Shown in pieces: positions 50,973 to 60,694 of a stretch of DNA of 64,000 nt. Each line of letters begins with the position of its first letter. Within the stretch, counting starts at the first letter, position 1. Made by a program: the position numbers and the translations under genes. A model generated the notes under the pieces. That model did not search any database. It saw only the letters and a program-made list of their open reading frames with translations, and was not told where the DNA came from. This stretch comes from Gammaproteobacteria bacterium (GTDB lineage Bacteria; Pseudomonadota; Gammaproteobacteria; Pseudomonadales; Azotimanducaceae): NCBI GenBank assembly GCA_009841635.1, contig VXLJ01000007.1:228071-292070 (forward strand), in the 5' to 3' direction.

Positions 50973-51710
50973 TTAAATTCCGAGCCTGCGTCGTATCTCG
51001 TCGCGCGCGCACCCAAACACACCGTCGATCGACAAATCAGTTGTATCGATGACGAACGCATCATCCGCAATCACGAGCGGTGCGATGCCGCGCTCACGGT
51101 CTCGTTGGTCTCGCAAAACCAATTCATCATGTGTCTGGTTAAACGATGCGCTTGGATTTGACACCAGTTGCTCTGCGAAGCGACGTTGCGCACGTTCTTT
51201 ATCCGACCCATCCAGATAAAACTTCATTGGTGCATCGGGGAAGACGACCGTACCCATATCTCTGCCGTCTGCGATCAACCCGGGGGATTGCGCCATCGCA
51301 CGTTGAATAGGAATCAGCGCTCTTCGCACCACGGATTCTGCCGCCACCACACTTGCCGTAACGCCAGCATTTCCGTGTCGCAACTCGAGATTTACGTTAC
51401 GGTCATTGATTCGTACGATATCTTCTATACCGACTGCCTTGAACAGATACACCTCGTATCGGTCAGGATCTAGTTCCGTAGCAGGTTCTTCATTGATTCG
51501 AAATACAAGCCTTTCGTTTACGAACGAAGTTAACGCTGCTTTATCCGCAACATCGATATCAGCCCAAGTCGCTGCTAAGCCAACAATTCGATAAAGCAAG
51601 CCACTATCAAGCAAGTGGAACGAGAGTTCTAAACTTAGACTTTTAGCGAGCGTTCCCTTTCCTGACGCTGCGGGTCCGTCAATAGTGATAACCGGGTTAT
51701 CACTTGTCAT
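50973..51710 (-). CDS. cmk: cytidylate kinase
   Basis: Cmk phosphorylates CMP and dCMP. The P-loop 'ITIDGPAASGKGTLAKSL' and 'FHLLDSGLLYRIVGLAA' are diagnostic, as are 'LIADGRDMGTVVFPDAPMKFYLDGSDKERAQRR' and the final 'LVIADDAFVIDTTDLSIDGV'. The length of 245 residues is slightly longer than usual (about 225-230). It overlaps the 3' end of tyrA by 11 bases. In most gammaproteobacteria aroA lies between tyrA/hisC and cmk, and rpsA follows cmk; here both are absent and a tRNA gene is next. Confidence 0.94.
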   Translation of the reverse strand: MTSDNPVITIDGPAASGKGTLAKSLSLELSFHLLDSGLLYRIVGLAATWADIDVADKAALTSFVNERLVFRINEEPATELDPDRYEVYLFKAVGIEDIVRINDRNVNLELRHGNAGVTASVVAAESVVRRALIPIQRAMAQSPGLIADGRDMGTVVFPDAPMKFYLDGSDKERAQRRFAEQLVSNPSASFNQTHDELVLRDQRDRERGIAPLVIADDAFVIDTTDLSIDGVFGCARDEIRRRLGI

Positions 51711-52524
51711 CTAACGTTCCACGAATCACCGCGATGTCTCGCAATTTGCGCTCTAAATCATCGGGGTTCTGTTCCGCATCGTTGAGCATAAGCGTTAAGC
51801 ACTCAGCGAGTTCTCTAAAACCAATACGCAAGTTGTCTTGGTTATCGACGAAAATGCTGCGCCACATCGTTGCGTCACCACCAGCGAGGCGGGAAAAGTC
51901 AAGAAAACCAGAGCCAACAAGAGTTTTCGTGTCGTCGCAAGCATTTCGCAACATGTCCACGATCGCATAACTTAATAGGTGCGGTAAATGGGAAGTGAGC
52001 GCCACTGACTTGTCGTGCGCTTCAGCAGACATTTGCACAACTTGTGCGCCGACCTTCTCCCACCATCCCACGACGGCGTCGACCATGGTCGGATTGGATG
52101 TGTGTGTTGGCGTCACCACGCACACGTTCCCTTTGAACAAATCCTCTCGTGCAGCTTCGGGGCCGCTTAGATGAGAGCCTGCGATTGGATGGCACGGGAT
52201 GAAATTAGAAGGCGGCGATTCACCATTTACGGTGATCGATGCTTTGACGCTTCCAACGTCAAATATCGGCACGTCGTCTTGCACGATATCCAACATTTCA
52301 CGCAATACCGCACCGATTGCTTGTGTGGGTACGGCAATACATACGGCATCAACTCGAATTTTTCGATTCCAAATGCCGTCGATCACACCCAACTCCATTG
52401 CATGCAAGTTGACTTCTCTAGAGCTGTCGTAACCAAGCACAACGTCGAAACAACCGAATCGTCGGGCCGCTAGCGCAAAGGAACTGCCAAGCAACCCACA
52501 ACCCACAAGCCCCAATGCATTCAC
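51700..52524 (-). CDS. tyrA: prephenate dehydrogenase
   Basis: The enzyme makes 4-hydroxyphenylpyruvate (or arogenate products) from prephenate with NAD(P). The N-terminal Rossmann motif is 'LGLVGCGLLGSSFALAARRFG'. 'CIAVPTQAIGAVLREML', 'FDVGSVKASI', 'FIPCHPIAGSHLSGPEAAREDLFKGN' (with the substrate His) and 'SHLPHLLSYAIVDML' are the TyrA signatures. At 274 residues it is the monofunctional form without chorismate mutase or an ACT domain. It overlaps hisC at its start by 4 bases and cmk at its end by 11. Confidence 0.94.
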   Translation of the reverse strand: MNALGLVGCGLLGSSFALAARRFGCFDVVLGYDSSREVNLHAMELGVIDGIWNRKIRVDAVCIAVPTQAIGAVLREMLDIVQDDVPIFDVGSVKASITVNGESPPSNFIPCHPIAGSHLSGPEAAREDLFKGNVCVVTPTHTSNPTMVDAVVGWWEKVGAQVVQMSAEAHDKSVALTSHLPHLLSYAIVDMLRNACDDTKTLVGSGFLDFSRLAGGDATMWRSIFVDNQDNLRIGFRELAECLTLMLNDAEQNPDDLERKLRDIAVIRGTLDDK

Positions 52525-53606
52525 ATTGAAGCCTCAAGCGCGTTTAGAAACCTCTCGTTTTCATCAGGCAAGCCTACCGTGACTCGCAAGTGATCAGGCA
52601 TGTCGTAGTTTGCGATTGGCCGTACCACCACGCCACGATTGAGCATTGCGTCATAGATATCTCCCGCACGTTCCCCGACTTCAAACGTGATGAAATTTCC
52701 TATGGAAGGCATGCAGTTCAATCCCAATTCAGTCAATCCCTGACTTATCGTCGCCATACCGGCGATATTGAGCTCAATGCTCTCGTTTATGTAGCTGTCG
52801 TCGCGAAGGGCTGCTTCCGCCGCTGCGAGCGCTATGCTGTTTACATTGAAAGGTTGGCGAACTCGATTCATGAGTTCCGCAATCTCAGGGGACGACACGG
52901 CATAACCGACTCTCAGCGCGGCCAAGCCATACACTTTTGAAAATGTGCGCGTAACGATCAAATTGCTATAAGACTCAAGCAACTCGACACCATCTGGATA
53001 GGTCAACTGGGTACATGCGTACTCGTGGTATGCCTCGTCGAGAACGACCCAAACATCGTCAGGCACTCGCGCCATGAAGTTGACAAATTCGATGTGAGAA
53101 AACCAAGTGCCGGTCGGGTTATTCGGATTTGCTAGGTAAACGATGCGCGTACGCTCGTCAATGGCATCTGCGATGGCTTGAAGATCATGGCTCCACCCAT
53201 TTGATGCCACCCGAATTGGCTCAGCATTGCAGCCGAGAATCGTGATTGGATAGACGATGAAGCAATGTTCATCGACCAAGCCCTTATCGCCAGGCGATAG
53301 AACTGCTCGGCCAGCGATTTTTAAGACTTCGTCGGATCCGTTACCGAATGTGAGTTGATCAGGACTGACTTCTAGCCGCTCAGCAATCAAACCTCTCAGT
53401 CGATACGCTGACCCGTCGGGATAGCGCGACAGGTAGTCGGTGGCATCACGAATGGCTTGACGAACCGCATCACTCGGTCCGCGCGGGTTTTCATTGCTCG
53501 CGAGTTTTACCGCATCGACGATACCTCGTTCACGCTCGAGTTCTTCAATCGGTTTGCCTGGCAAGTACGGACTGATCTTCAGTACGTCTTGATTAACGTT
53601 TTGCAT
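52521..53606 (-). CDS. hisC: histidinol-phosphate/aromatic aminotransferase
   Basis: This PLP-dependent fold-type I aminotransferase has 361 residues. 'ISPYLPGKPIEELERERGI', 'VKLASNENPRGPS', 'LTFGNGSDEVL', 'YLANPNNPTGTW' and the lysine region 'VTRTFSKVYGLAALRVGYAVS' are HisC motifs. In the gyrA-pheA-hisC-tyrA context such HisC2-type enzymes may transaminate prephenate, phenylpyruvate or hydroxyphenylpyruvate as well as imidazole-acetol phosphate. Which role dominates is not decidable here. It sits 5 bases after pheA and overlaps tyrA by 4, so the three form one operon. Confidence 0.92.
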   Translation of the reverse strand: MQNVNQDVLKISPYLPGKPIEELERERGIVDAVKLASNENPRGPSDAVRQAIRDATDYLSRYPDGSAYRLRGLIAERLEVSPDQLTFGNGSDEVLKIAGRAVLSPGDKGLVDEHCFIVYPITILGCNAEPIRVASNGWSHDLQAIADAIDERTRIVYLANPNNPTGTWFSHIEFVNFMARVPDDVWVVLDEAYHEYACTQLTYPDGVELLESYSNLIVTRTFSKVYGLAALRVGYAVSSPEIAELMNRVRQPFNVNSIALAAAEAALRDDSYINESIELNIAGMATISQGLTELGLNCMPSIGNFITFEVGERAGDIYDAMLNRGVVVRPIANYDMPDHLRVTVGLPDENERFLNALEASM

Positions 53607-53611
53607 CAGCT

Positions 53612-54700
53612 TTAAAGCGCTCGCGGGTAGGACCCGAGCATTTTGACATCAAAAGCAGTCGCACGCACTTCATCAAGCACCTGCGTGACCGCCTCGTCTT
53701 CTTCGTGGCCGTCAAAGTCAATGAAAAAGACGTACGACCAATTTCCTGCTGGCGCAGGTCTAGATACGACTCGAGTCAAGCTGATGTCATGATTCTTGAA
53801 CGGCGATAGAACTTCGACTAAAGCGCCAGAACGATTCGCCGCGTAGACCAAGATGCTGGTTTTGTCCGCACCACTAGGCGGAACGCGTTGTTTACCGAGC
53901 ACGAAAAAACGCGTCGCGTTGGATGCTTGATCTTCGATGCGTGAGTGAAGTACATTGAGTTGAAACTCATCCGCGGCTGGTTCTCCTGCGATGGCCGCCG
54001 CATCGTTAAGTTCGCTCACGAGCCGCGCGGCCTCGGCATTACTAGATACGGCATGAAGCGAAACATTCGGTAAATGCTCGCGTAACCAATTACGACATTG
54101 CGCCAAAGACTGCTCGTGAGAGTAAACCTTGCTTATGTGGCTGTCCGCAACGCCATGTTTCGCCATCAGAGCATGATGAATCGGCAGATTCACCTCGGCG
54201 CAAACACGCAACTCGGATTCAATGAAACAGTCAAGTGTCTGATTTACAGCACCCTCTGAGCTGTTCTCCACCGGCACCACACCAAAGTGGGATGTTTCAG
54301 ATTCGACGGCATGGAATACATCCGAGATCGAACGCTGCGCACGAACCGTCGTAGAGCGACCAAATTGCTTCAGCGCAGCACTGTGTGAATAGGTGCCGAC
54401 AGGTCCTAGATACGCAACACTCATGCTTTGCTGAAACGCGATCGACATGGAGATGATCTCACGGAAGATCAACTCTACCTGACTGTCTGAGAGCGGCCCC
54501 TCATTGAGCGCCAAAATGCGTTTGAGTAGTTGTGCTTCGCGTTCAGGTCGAAAAACCGAGATGGGTTCGTTGTGCGCTTCACTGGCTTTGACTTCGCCAA
54601 CTTCAATGACGTGGCGTGCACGTTGGTTCAGCAAAGCGATTAACTGTGTATCTATCGCGTCAATCTGTGCGCGAAGATCCTGCAGCTTGTCACTGGCCAT
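53612..54700 (-). CDS. pheA: bifunctional chorismate mutase/prephenate dehydratase (P-protein)
   Basis: The 362-residue P-protein makes phenylpyruvate from chorismate. It has an N-terminal AroQ chorismate mutase domain (1-90, 'LQDLRAQIDAIDTQLIALLNQRARHVIEVGEVKA') and a prephenate dehydratase domain ('VAYLGPVGTYSHSAALKQFG', 'FGVVPVENSSEGAVNQTLD', 'SNATRFFVLGK' with the T-R-F motif). A C-terminal ACT domain ('TSILVYAANRSGALVEVLSPF', 'LTRVVSRPAPAGNWSYVFFIDFDGH') binds phenylalanine for feedback inhibition. The usual upstream serC is missing; gyrA ends 33 bases before this start. Confidence 0.96.
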   Translation of the reverse strand: MASDKLQDLRAQIDAIDTQLIALLNQRARHVIEVGEVKASEAHNEPISVFRPEREAQLLKRILALNEGPLSDSQVELIFREIISMSIAFQQSMSVAYLGPVGTYSHSAALKQFGRSTTVRAQRSISDVFHAVESETSHFGVVPVENSSEGAVNQTLDCFIESELRVCAEVNLPIHHALMAKHGVADSHISKVYSHEQSLAQCRNWLREHLPNVSLHAVSSNAEAARLVSELNDAAAIAGEPAADEFQLNVLHSRIEDQASNATRFFVLGKQRVPPSGADKTSILVYAANRSGALVEVLSPFKNHDISLTRVVSRPAPAGNWSYVFFIDFDGHEEDEAVTQVLDEVRATAFDVKMLGSYPRAL

Positions 54701-54733
54701 CGATTAGCCGCCTAGCGAGTTAGGTCGGAATTG

Positions 54734-57457
54734 TCAATTTTCGGTTGTTGGTATGTCGATCTCTTCTTCCGGCAACCGATCAACTTCGACGATTGGATTT
54801 TCAGTCGATGCGTTCATCAGTTTGACACCCCGTGCATATTTGCCCATGACTCGCACTGTATCGACAGCAATCCGGATGAAATTGCCGCCTTGATTGAGCA
54901 TGAGCACGTGATCGCCTTTAAATACTTGCAATGCACAAATTAGCGGCCCGGTTCGGCTGTCGATCTTGGCCGCAATCATGCCTAAACCGGCTCTACCTTT
55001 GGTTGCGAATTCATCGAAAGAAAGACGTTTACCGATTCCGAGCGCAGAAACCGTCAGAAGCTTGCCATCTGGTGCAGGCAGGATTAATGAAATAACCCGC
55101 TCGTCCCCACGCAACCTAGTTCCTTTGACACCACGAGCGGAGCGACTCTGAGGACGAAGGAGGCTCTCCTTAAATCGCACGAGTCTGCCAGACGATTTAA
55201 CCATGACAACGTCATCGTCACCTGTAGTACGAGTGACACCGATCAAGTGATCGTCGCTGGTGAGAATTAGAGCGCGCAAGCCGTTTGCGCGAATGCGCGA
55301 AAATGCGCTGAACTTTGTGCGCTTCACCAGCCCTTTGGCCGTCGCGAACAGCAAGTAGCCCGACTCATCAGAGGGCTTCAACGCGAAAACGCAAGCAACT
55401 TTTTCGTCTTCGTCAAGCCGCAACAAATTCACGAGTGGATAACCACGAGCAACCCGGCTCGCAAGTGGCACTTTGTAGGCGTCCAAGCCAAACACGCGAC
55501 CCCGATTGGTGAACATCAAGAGCGTGTTGTGGTTATGCGTAATCAGGACCTGCTCTGCGAAATCGTCGTCGCGAGTTCTGACGCCGATGACGCCTTTACC
55601 GCCGCGCTGTTGTACGTTGTACTCCTCGGCTGGTATAGCTTTTGCATAGCCTTGGTGTGAAATCGTGATAACGACATCCTGCGGCTTGACAAGCGCTTTT
55701 TCGGTGAGGTCTTCCGCGGCGTCGCGGATCTCCGTCCGACGCTCGTCCGCAAATTGTTCGCGAACCTCTACCAGTTCCTCAACGATAACCTCGTTCACGC
55801 GAGTTTCTGAATCTTGAATTTCGAGCAAGTCACGGATCGTCGCGACGATGCCTTTGTAGTCATCGACCAACTGTTGTTGTTCCAAGTTCGTCAATCGATG
55901 CAAGCGCATCTCAAGTATCGCGCTTGCTTGGCGTGGCGACAGCGCGTATTGCCCAGTCGCCTCCTCGTCGTCTTGCTGCGGTTGAAAGCCATACTCAGGT
56001 TCTAGATCTAGCGGCCTCACGATGTCGCGTTCGGCCCGTGAGAGCATCGCTTCGATACTCGCTGCTTCCCAGGTTTTAGCTAACAGTGCTTGTTGTGCCT
56101 CTTCGCGATTGCCAGCATTTTTGATCAGCTCGATCACTTCATCGACATTTGCGAGCGCAACGGACTGACCTTCGAGGACGTGTCCTTGACTTCGATTTTG
56201 GCGCAGCAAATAGGTTGTGCGTCGCGCCACCACATCGCGGCGATGCGCGATGAAAGCCTCAATGATTTCTTTGAGATTGACTTGCCGCGGTTCGCCTGCA
56301 ACCAATGCGTTGTTGTTGATCGCGTAAGTCGTCTCTAAATTGGAATGTTTGTAAAGCTTGTTAAGGACCGTTTGCGCAATCTCCCCTCGACGCAACTCAA
56401 TGGCAATACGGAGGCCTTCTTTATCAGATTCATCTCGAAGTTCGGTAATGCCTTCAATCTTCTTCGTTTTGACCAACTCAGCAATACGCGTGATGAGCAT
56501 TGCTTTGTTTACCTGAAAAGGAATCTCCGTGACAATGATTGAATCGTGGTTGTCGCCTTGAACGATTTCCGCTCTGGAACGAACTGAAATTGCACCACGG
56601 CCTGTCTTGTAAGCCTCGACGATACCGGCACGGCCATTAATGATGGCACCGGTTGGGAAATCGGGTCCTTGAACGTGTTCAAGCAAGTCATCGACAGTCG
56701 CATCAGGATTCTTAACGACCTCAATGCATGCATCAATGACCTCGCCAAGGTTGTGAGGTGGCATTTTGGTAGCCATCGCCACGGCAATGCCATCGGAGCC
56801 ATTGATCAGTAGATTTGGAATGCGCGTCGGCAATACCGACGGCATCATGAGCGTGTCGTCGTAATTCGGGACTAGATCAACCGTGTCCTTGTCCAGATCT
56901 GCGAGGAGCATGTCCGTAATGCGTTCCATCCGCATTTCGGTATAACGCGGTGCCGCGGCAGGATCCCCGTCGACGGAACCGAAATTGCCTTGCCCCTCCA
57001 CGAGTGGGTAACGCATGTTGAATTTCTGCGCCATCCGGACAATCGTTTCATAGATGGTGTTGTCACCGTGGGGGTGGAACTTGCCATTGACTTCGCCAGA
57101 GACACGCGCCGATTTAATCGTCGCGCGGTTGTAACGATTACCCATCTCTGACATTGCGAAAAGGCAACGACGATGCACGGGTTTAAGGCCATCTCGAATG
57201 TCCGGGAGTGCACGACCAATGATTACGCTCATGGCGTAACCCATATACGATTCTTTGACTTCAGCGGTGAGACTAATGCGATTTAGATCGCCAGTGCCAC
57301 CGCCTCCTGGCGGGGTGCCATCACCTGTTGGCGGCATCGCGCCAGACCCATTTCCGGCGTCCCCATCACCGCTAATTTGAGGCTCAGAATTGGGCTCTGA
57401 ACCCGTTAATCCGCTTGGCTCATTTTCCTCGTCAAATGACGGCTGAATTTCACTCAT
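54734..57457 (-). CDS. gyrA: DNA gyrase subunit A
   Basis: GyrA is the breakage-reunion subunit of gyrase. Conserved motifs include '[24 protein letters not shown]', the catalytic Tyr172 in '[11 protein letters not shown]' (E. coli Tyr122) and the GyrA box '[10 protein letters not shown]', which distinguishes it from ParC. Six C-terminal beta-pinwheel blades follow. Two oddities are present. A 50-60-residue acidic/Gly/Pro low-complexity extension precedes the usual start; an ATG at residue 41 is an alternative start. The quinolone-determining region reads '[17 protein letters not shown]', giving Asn133 and Glu137 at the E. coli Ser83 and Asp87 positions. The length of 907 residues reflects the extension. 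Confidence 0.97.
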   Translation of the reverse strand: MSEIQPSFDEENEPSGLTGSEPNSEPQISGDGDAGNGSGAMPPTGDGTPPGGGGTGDLNRISLTAEVKESYMGYAMSVIIGRALPDIRDGLKPVHRRCLFAMSEMGNRYNRATIKSARVSGEVNGKFHPHGDNTIYETIVRMAQKFNMRYPLVEGQGNFGSVDGDPAAAPRYTEMRMERITDMLLADLDKDTVDLVPNYDDTLMMPSVLPTRIPNLLINGSDGIAVAMATKMPPHNLGEVIDACIEVVKNPDATVDDLLEHVQGPDFPTGAIINGRAGIVEAYKTGRGAISVRSRAEIVQGDNHDSIIVTEIPFQVNKAMLITRIAELVKTKKIEGITELRDESDKEGLRIAIELRRGEIAQTVLNKLYKHSNLETTYAINNNALVAGEPRQVNLKEIIEAFIAHRRDVVARRTTYLLRQNRSQGHVLEGQSVALANVDEVIELIKNAGNREEAQQALLAKTWEAASIEAMLSRAERDIVRPLDLEPEYGFQPQQDDEEATGQYALSPRQASAILEMRLHRLTNLEQQQLVDDYKGIVATIRDLLEIQDSETRVNEVIVEELVEVREQFADERRTEIRDAAEDLTEKALVKPQDVVITISHQGYAKAIPAEEYNVQQRGGKGVIGVRTRDDDFAEQVLITHNHNTLLMFTNRGRVFGLDAYKVPLASRVARGYPLVNLLRLDEDEKVACVFALKPSDESGYLLFATAKGLVKRTKFSAFSRIRANGLRALILTSDDHLIGVTRTTGDDDVVMVKSSGRLVRFKESLLRPQSRSARGVKGTRLRGDERVISLILPAPDGKLLTVSALGIGKRLSFDEFATKGRAGLGMIAAKIDSRTGPLICALQVFKGDHVLMLNQGGNFIRIAVDTVRVMGKYARGVKLMNASTENPIVEVDRLPEEEIDIPTTEN

Positions 57458-57504
57458 ATCTTATTGATTTAAAAGGACTTTCATACTAACTTTGCGGTGG
57501 CTAA

Positions 57505-57560
57505 ATTATAGCATGCGAGTCATCAAAAATGACATATTTTCGGCACTTCTAACAAGTGCC
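57505..57560 (-). promoter_or_regulatory. gyrA upstream region: -10 element and hairpin
   Basis: On the minus strand TATAAT (57510-57505) lies 48 bases before the gyrA ATG. Upstream of it GGCACTT-GTTAG-AAGTGCC (57560-57542) forms a perfect 7-bp stem. Without a T-run the hairpin is not a convincing terminator for the upstream esterase and might be an operator. No clear -35 is visible. Confidence 0.4.
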
Positions 57561-57652
57561 AATTGCCGCTTATTTAGGACTTTTTTGCTGCTTTTATTCA
57601 GGCTTGAAAATGTGCTTGATTTATAGCTCGATGCGAGATTGAAAGGGGGAGT

Positions 57653-59125
57653 TTAGTGCGCACCGGCCAGCCATAAAGCTCGTGTGGATTCCATCGGTGC
57701 AGCGACCGCATTTACCTCGGGTGCGAACTTCATCGTCGTACGATCTGAACCATAGGAGTCCCAGTGTGGTATTACATCGTGATTCGGGTTGCCGGTTCTC
57801 GCAAACGCGATATAAGACTGCATGACTTGATCGGAAAGAGTCGCCACCGATTCGCCAACGCCACAGAAATGTTGCATGCGATCGAGTTCGTAAGTACCCC
57901 AAACGAATGGGATATCTAGCGAATGACATGCACCTAATTTCCCATCATGTGCTGGTGATTCCCAGTCAAATCGATACATCCACACGTTTTTCGTGTGTTG
58001 TCGATGCGCATCGGCCGTTCGCACTGCAGGAATTCGAAACATTCGATCCGTTGAAATCGCGGCCCAAATGTCAATTGGGCCTAGACTGAGATCTTCGTTA
58101 CCTCGATCGTCTGCGTAGCGACGCAATGCTTCTTGAGCCCGATCGCCTAATACGCCTTCTACCAGTTCATGCAATTGTTTGTCTGTCATGTTGGCAAATT
58201 GCTGATTGAACATCGTAAATAGCGTTGATTCGTCACGTGTATGCCCGATCATAAGAGGCATCTCGCGCGTGTGATCGCCACGGGCAAGCACTTCTGCAGC
58301 ATCCTCAGAAATGACATCACCATCCCGCGTTGGTGCCCAACGTGCGCCAGGAATCTGGGTTTGCGCGGCAAGGATTTGATCTGCAGCCACATCGCGTAGC
58401 TTCTCAAATCCGCCAAATCGTTCTGCCAGCTTTTCGGCCGTTTGATAGCCTGCTTCAGCAGACACTTGATTGGTTAGCGAACCACTCATGGGTACAGCTT
58501 TGTCAAAGCACCCAGCCGCTGCACGCATCCCCATCAGTTGCGCGATGTCAAAACCACCCGCAGATTGCCCAAATACCGTCACGTTGTCCTGATCGCCACC
58601 AAAAGCCGCGATGTTCTCTTTAACCCATCGCAATCCCGCCACTTGATCGAGTAATGCTTCATTGCCTGTTGCACCCAATTCAGGTGCATGCAAGAAACCC
58701 AACGCGCCTAATCGATAGTTCAGCGTAACCACAACCAGATCGCCTACATGTGCTAGCCGCTCGCCATTCACGCGTGGTTGGGAACCTGAACCGACCGTGT
58801 TACCACCACCATGAATCCACACCATTACCGGTCGCTTCTGGTGATCACAGCTCGGTGTCCAGATATTTAGATACAAGCAGTCTTCATTGGTCTCGCCGGT
58901 GGCGATACCGATGAGTTCACCAACCGCACCAGGAATGGTCGATTGAATCGCGCAATAGCCAAACGATTTGGCTTCACGCACGCCTGCCCAAGGTTGCGGC
59001 GGTTCGGGCGCTAACCAACGCCGCGGTCCCACGGGTGGTTCGGCAAAGGGAATTCCCAGAAACGCATCGCCATGCTGTAGCGATAGTCCTTCGATCTGTC
59101 CGTACTTCGTTTCAACCACCGCCAT
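57653..59125 (-). CDS. type B carboxylesterase
   Basis: This 490-residue alpha/beta hydrolase belongs to the carboxylesterase/para-nitrobenzyl esterase family. 'GIPFAEPPVGPRRWLAPEP' and 'EDCLYLNIWTP' are the family N-terminal signatures. 'VMVWIHGGGNTVGS' forms the oxyanion hole, and the nucleophile Ser is in the elbow 'VTVFGQSAGGFDIAQLMG'. The catalytic acid and His regions ('HTRDESTLF', 'GACHSLDIPFVWGT') follow. There is no signal peptide, so it is cytoplasmic. An AAGGAGC ribosome-binding site precedes the ATG. It could hydrolyse esters formed by the BVMO 8 kb away, but that link is speculative. Confidence 0.93.
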   Translation of the reverse strand: MAVVETKYGQIEGLSLQHGDAFLGIPFAEPPVGPRRWLAPEPPQPWAGVREAKSFGYCAIQSTIPGAVGELIGIATGETNEDCLYLNIWTPSCDHQKRPVMVWIHGGGNTVGSGSQPRVNGERLAHVGDLVVVTLNYRLGALGFLHAPELGATGNEALLDQVAGLRWVKENIAAFGGDQDNVTVFGQSAGGFDIAQLMGMRAAAGCFDKAVPMSGSLTNQVSAEAGYQTAEKLAERFGGFEKLRDVAADQILAAQTQIPGARWAPTRDGDVISEDAAEVLARGDHTREMPLMIGHTRDESTLFTMFNQQFANMTDKQLHELVEGVLGDRAQEALRRYADDRGNEDLSLGPIDIWAAISTDRMFRIPAVRTADAHRQHTKNVWMYRFDWESPAHDGKLGACHSLDIPFVWGTYELDRMQHFCGVGESVATLSDQVMQSYIAFARTGNPNHDVIPHWDSYGSDRTTMKFAPEVNAVAAPMESTRALWLAGAH

Positions 59126-59211
59126 TGATCTGCTCCTTGTAATATCAAAAACGCCTTTTCCCGTGGGATAGCGGGTAGCGTCCTATCATTTAGATTGTTT
59201 GTAGTTTACGC

Positions 59212-59946
59212 TTGGCTTTCGTGCCTTATTCTCAACCGCAGCCGAATGTCGACGCCGCGGAACTAGCCAAATTTGAGTCGCTCGCGCATCGCTGGTGGGA
59301 TCGCGACGGTGAATTCAAACCTTTGCACGACATCAATGACGTCCGTTTGCAGTTCATCACCGACCGCGCCAAAGTCAGCGAGCAAGACGTGATTGAAGTC
59401 GGATGTGGCGGTGGCATTCTCGCCGAATCGCTCGCTCGCGCTGGTGCACGCATCGTTGGCATAGATCCTGCACGCGGACCGCTTACGGTCGCACAGATTC
59501 ATGCGAAAGAAAACGACCTGCTCGAATACCCTAAGTACGAGTTGGCGACGGCCGAGACCTACGTAGACGAACACGCAGCTTCGTTCGATGTAGTCGCTGC
59601 GCTGGAAATGCTTGAGCATGTCCCAGATTTCCGCATCACGGTCGCAAGTTTGGCAGAACTCGGCAAACCTGGTGCGCATATGTTCTTTTCCACCATCAAT
59701 CGTCATCCGAAAGCATTCGCACTCATGGTGGTCGCTGGAGAGTACGTTCTCAACGTGCTACCCAAGGGTACCCACGACTACGCGAAATTCATCAAACCAT
59801 CCGAATTAGCTAGAGCCGCGCGCGACGCAGGCTTAACCGTGAAGACGATTCAAGGTTATCGCTACAACCCATTCACTCGCTATTGCACGCTCTGTGACAG
59901 CGTGGACGTGAACTATCTCATGCACGCGCAGAAACCGATTGCTTAG
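59212..59946 (+). CDS. ubiG: ubiquinone biosynthesis O-methyltransferase
   Basis: UbiG performs both O-methylations of ubiquinone synthesis. 'ELAKFESLAHRWWDRDGEFKPLHDINDVRLQFI' is the characteristic UbiG N-terminus. The SAM site is 'VIEVGCGGGILAESLARAGARIVGIDPA', followed by 'ALEMLEHVPDFRITVASLAELGKPGAHMFFSTINRHPKAF' and 'GTHDYAKFIKPSEL', then 'GYRYNPFTRYCTLCDSVDVNYLMHA'. The length is 244 residues. The start is a TTG at 59212 or a GTG at 59221; neither has a good ribosome-binding site. It overlaps the next gene by 8 bases. Confidence 0.95.
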   Translation: MAFVPYSQPQPNVDAAELAKFESLAHRWWDRDGEFKPLHDINDVRLQFITDRAKVSEQDVIEVGCGGGILAESLARAGARIVGIDPARGPLTVAQIHAKENDLLEYPKYELATAETYVDEHAASFDVVAALEMLEHVPDFRITVASLAELGKPGAHMFFSTINRHPKAFALMVVAGEYVLNVLPKGTHDYAKFIKPSELARAARDAGLTVKTIQGYRYNPFTRYCTLCDSVDVNYLMHAQKPIA

Positions 59947-60691
59947 ATATCGACCTAGCAAACAGTTGCTAGCTGACCGCACGATTCTGGTGACCGGTGC
60001 AAGTGACGGCATCGGCCGGGTCGCAGCCATTCATTACGCGCAGCATGGCGCGACGGTTTTGCTGCTTGGACGCGACCGTAAAAAGCTTGAAGCGGTTCAT
60101 GATGAAATCGTTCAATCGACAAAAACCGCACCGTTTATCGTGCCGTTTGATCTCGCGTCATTAACGAAGGACTCTGAAGCAAACTTCACGGAATCCGTGG
60201 TAGGTTCGTTAGATTGTCTGGACGGTGTATTGCATAACGCTTCGTTGCTTGGACCTAAGGTGCCACTAGCCCACTATCCTGCGCCAGAGTGGGAAACAGT
60301 CATGCATGTCAACGCAACCGCAGCGTTTTTATTAACGAAGGCACTCTTACCACTTCTGGAGAAAGCGAGCGATGCGTCTGTCATCTTTACATCGTCAGGC
60401 GTCGGCCGCAAAGGGCGGGCATATTGGGGCGCTTACGCTGTATCCAAATTTGCGACCGAAGGCATCATGGAAGTCTTGGCCGACGAACTCAGTGACACAC
60501 ACATCCGTGTCAATTCGTTAAACCCTGGCGGCACCCGAACCGCGATGCGTGCAGCGGCGTACCCGGCCGAAGATCCGTTTACGTTGCCAGCGCCAGAACA
60601 GCACATGGATCTCTATCTCTACCTCATGGGACCTGACTCTAAAGGCGTGACTAGCCAGAAGTTTGAAGCTGCCTCTTGGCGAGGTCCTTAG
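59939..60691 (+). CDS. YciK-like short-chain dehydrogenase
   Basis: This 250-residue SDR is close in pattern to E. coli YciK. 'YRPSKQLLADRTILVTGASDGIGRVAAIHYAQHGATVLLLGR' aligns with the YciK N-terminus and supports the TTG start at 59939 inside ubiG. 'LDGVLHNASLLG', the catalytic 'FTSSGVGRKGRAYWGAYAVSKFATEGIMEVLADEL' (Ser/Tyr/Lys) and 'VNSLNPGGTRTAMRAAAYPAEDP' are also shared. YciK's physiological substrate is unknown. The overlap with ubiG suggests co-translation. rluB, also next to yciK-type genes in some genomes, is convergent 3 bases away. Confidence 0.92.
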   Translation: MLRYRPSKQLLADRTILVTGASDGIGRVAAIHYAQHGATVLLLGRDRKKLEAVHDEIVQSTKTAPFIVPFDLASLTKDSEANFTESVVGSLDCLDGVLHNASLLGPKVPLAHYPAPEWETVMHVNATAAFLLTKALLPLLEKASDASVIFTSSGVGRKGRAYWGAYAVSKFATEGIMEVLADELSDTHIRVNSLNPGGTRTAMRAAAYPAEDPFTLPAPEQHMDLYLYLMGPDSKGVTSQKFEAASWRGP

Positions 60692-60694
60692 AAG

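Noticed and set aside
54734-57457. ParC (topoisomerase IV subunit A) instead of GyrA
   Set aside because: The QQRGGKG GyrA box and full-length pinwheel are present, and the neighbourhood is that of gyrA.
57542-57560. Intrinsic terminator of the carboxylesterase gene
   Set aside because: The stem is perfect but no T-tract follows on the minus strand (GAAAATATG).
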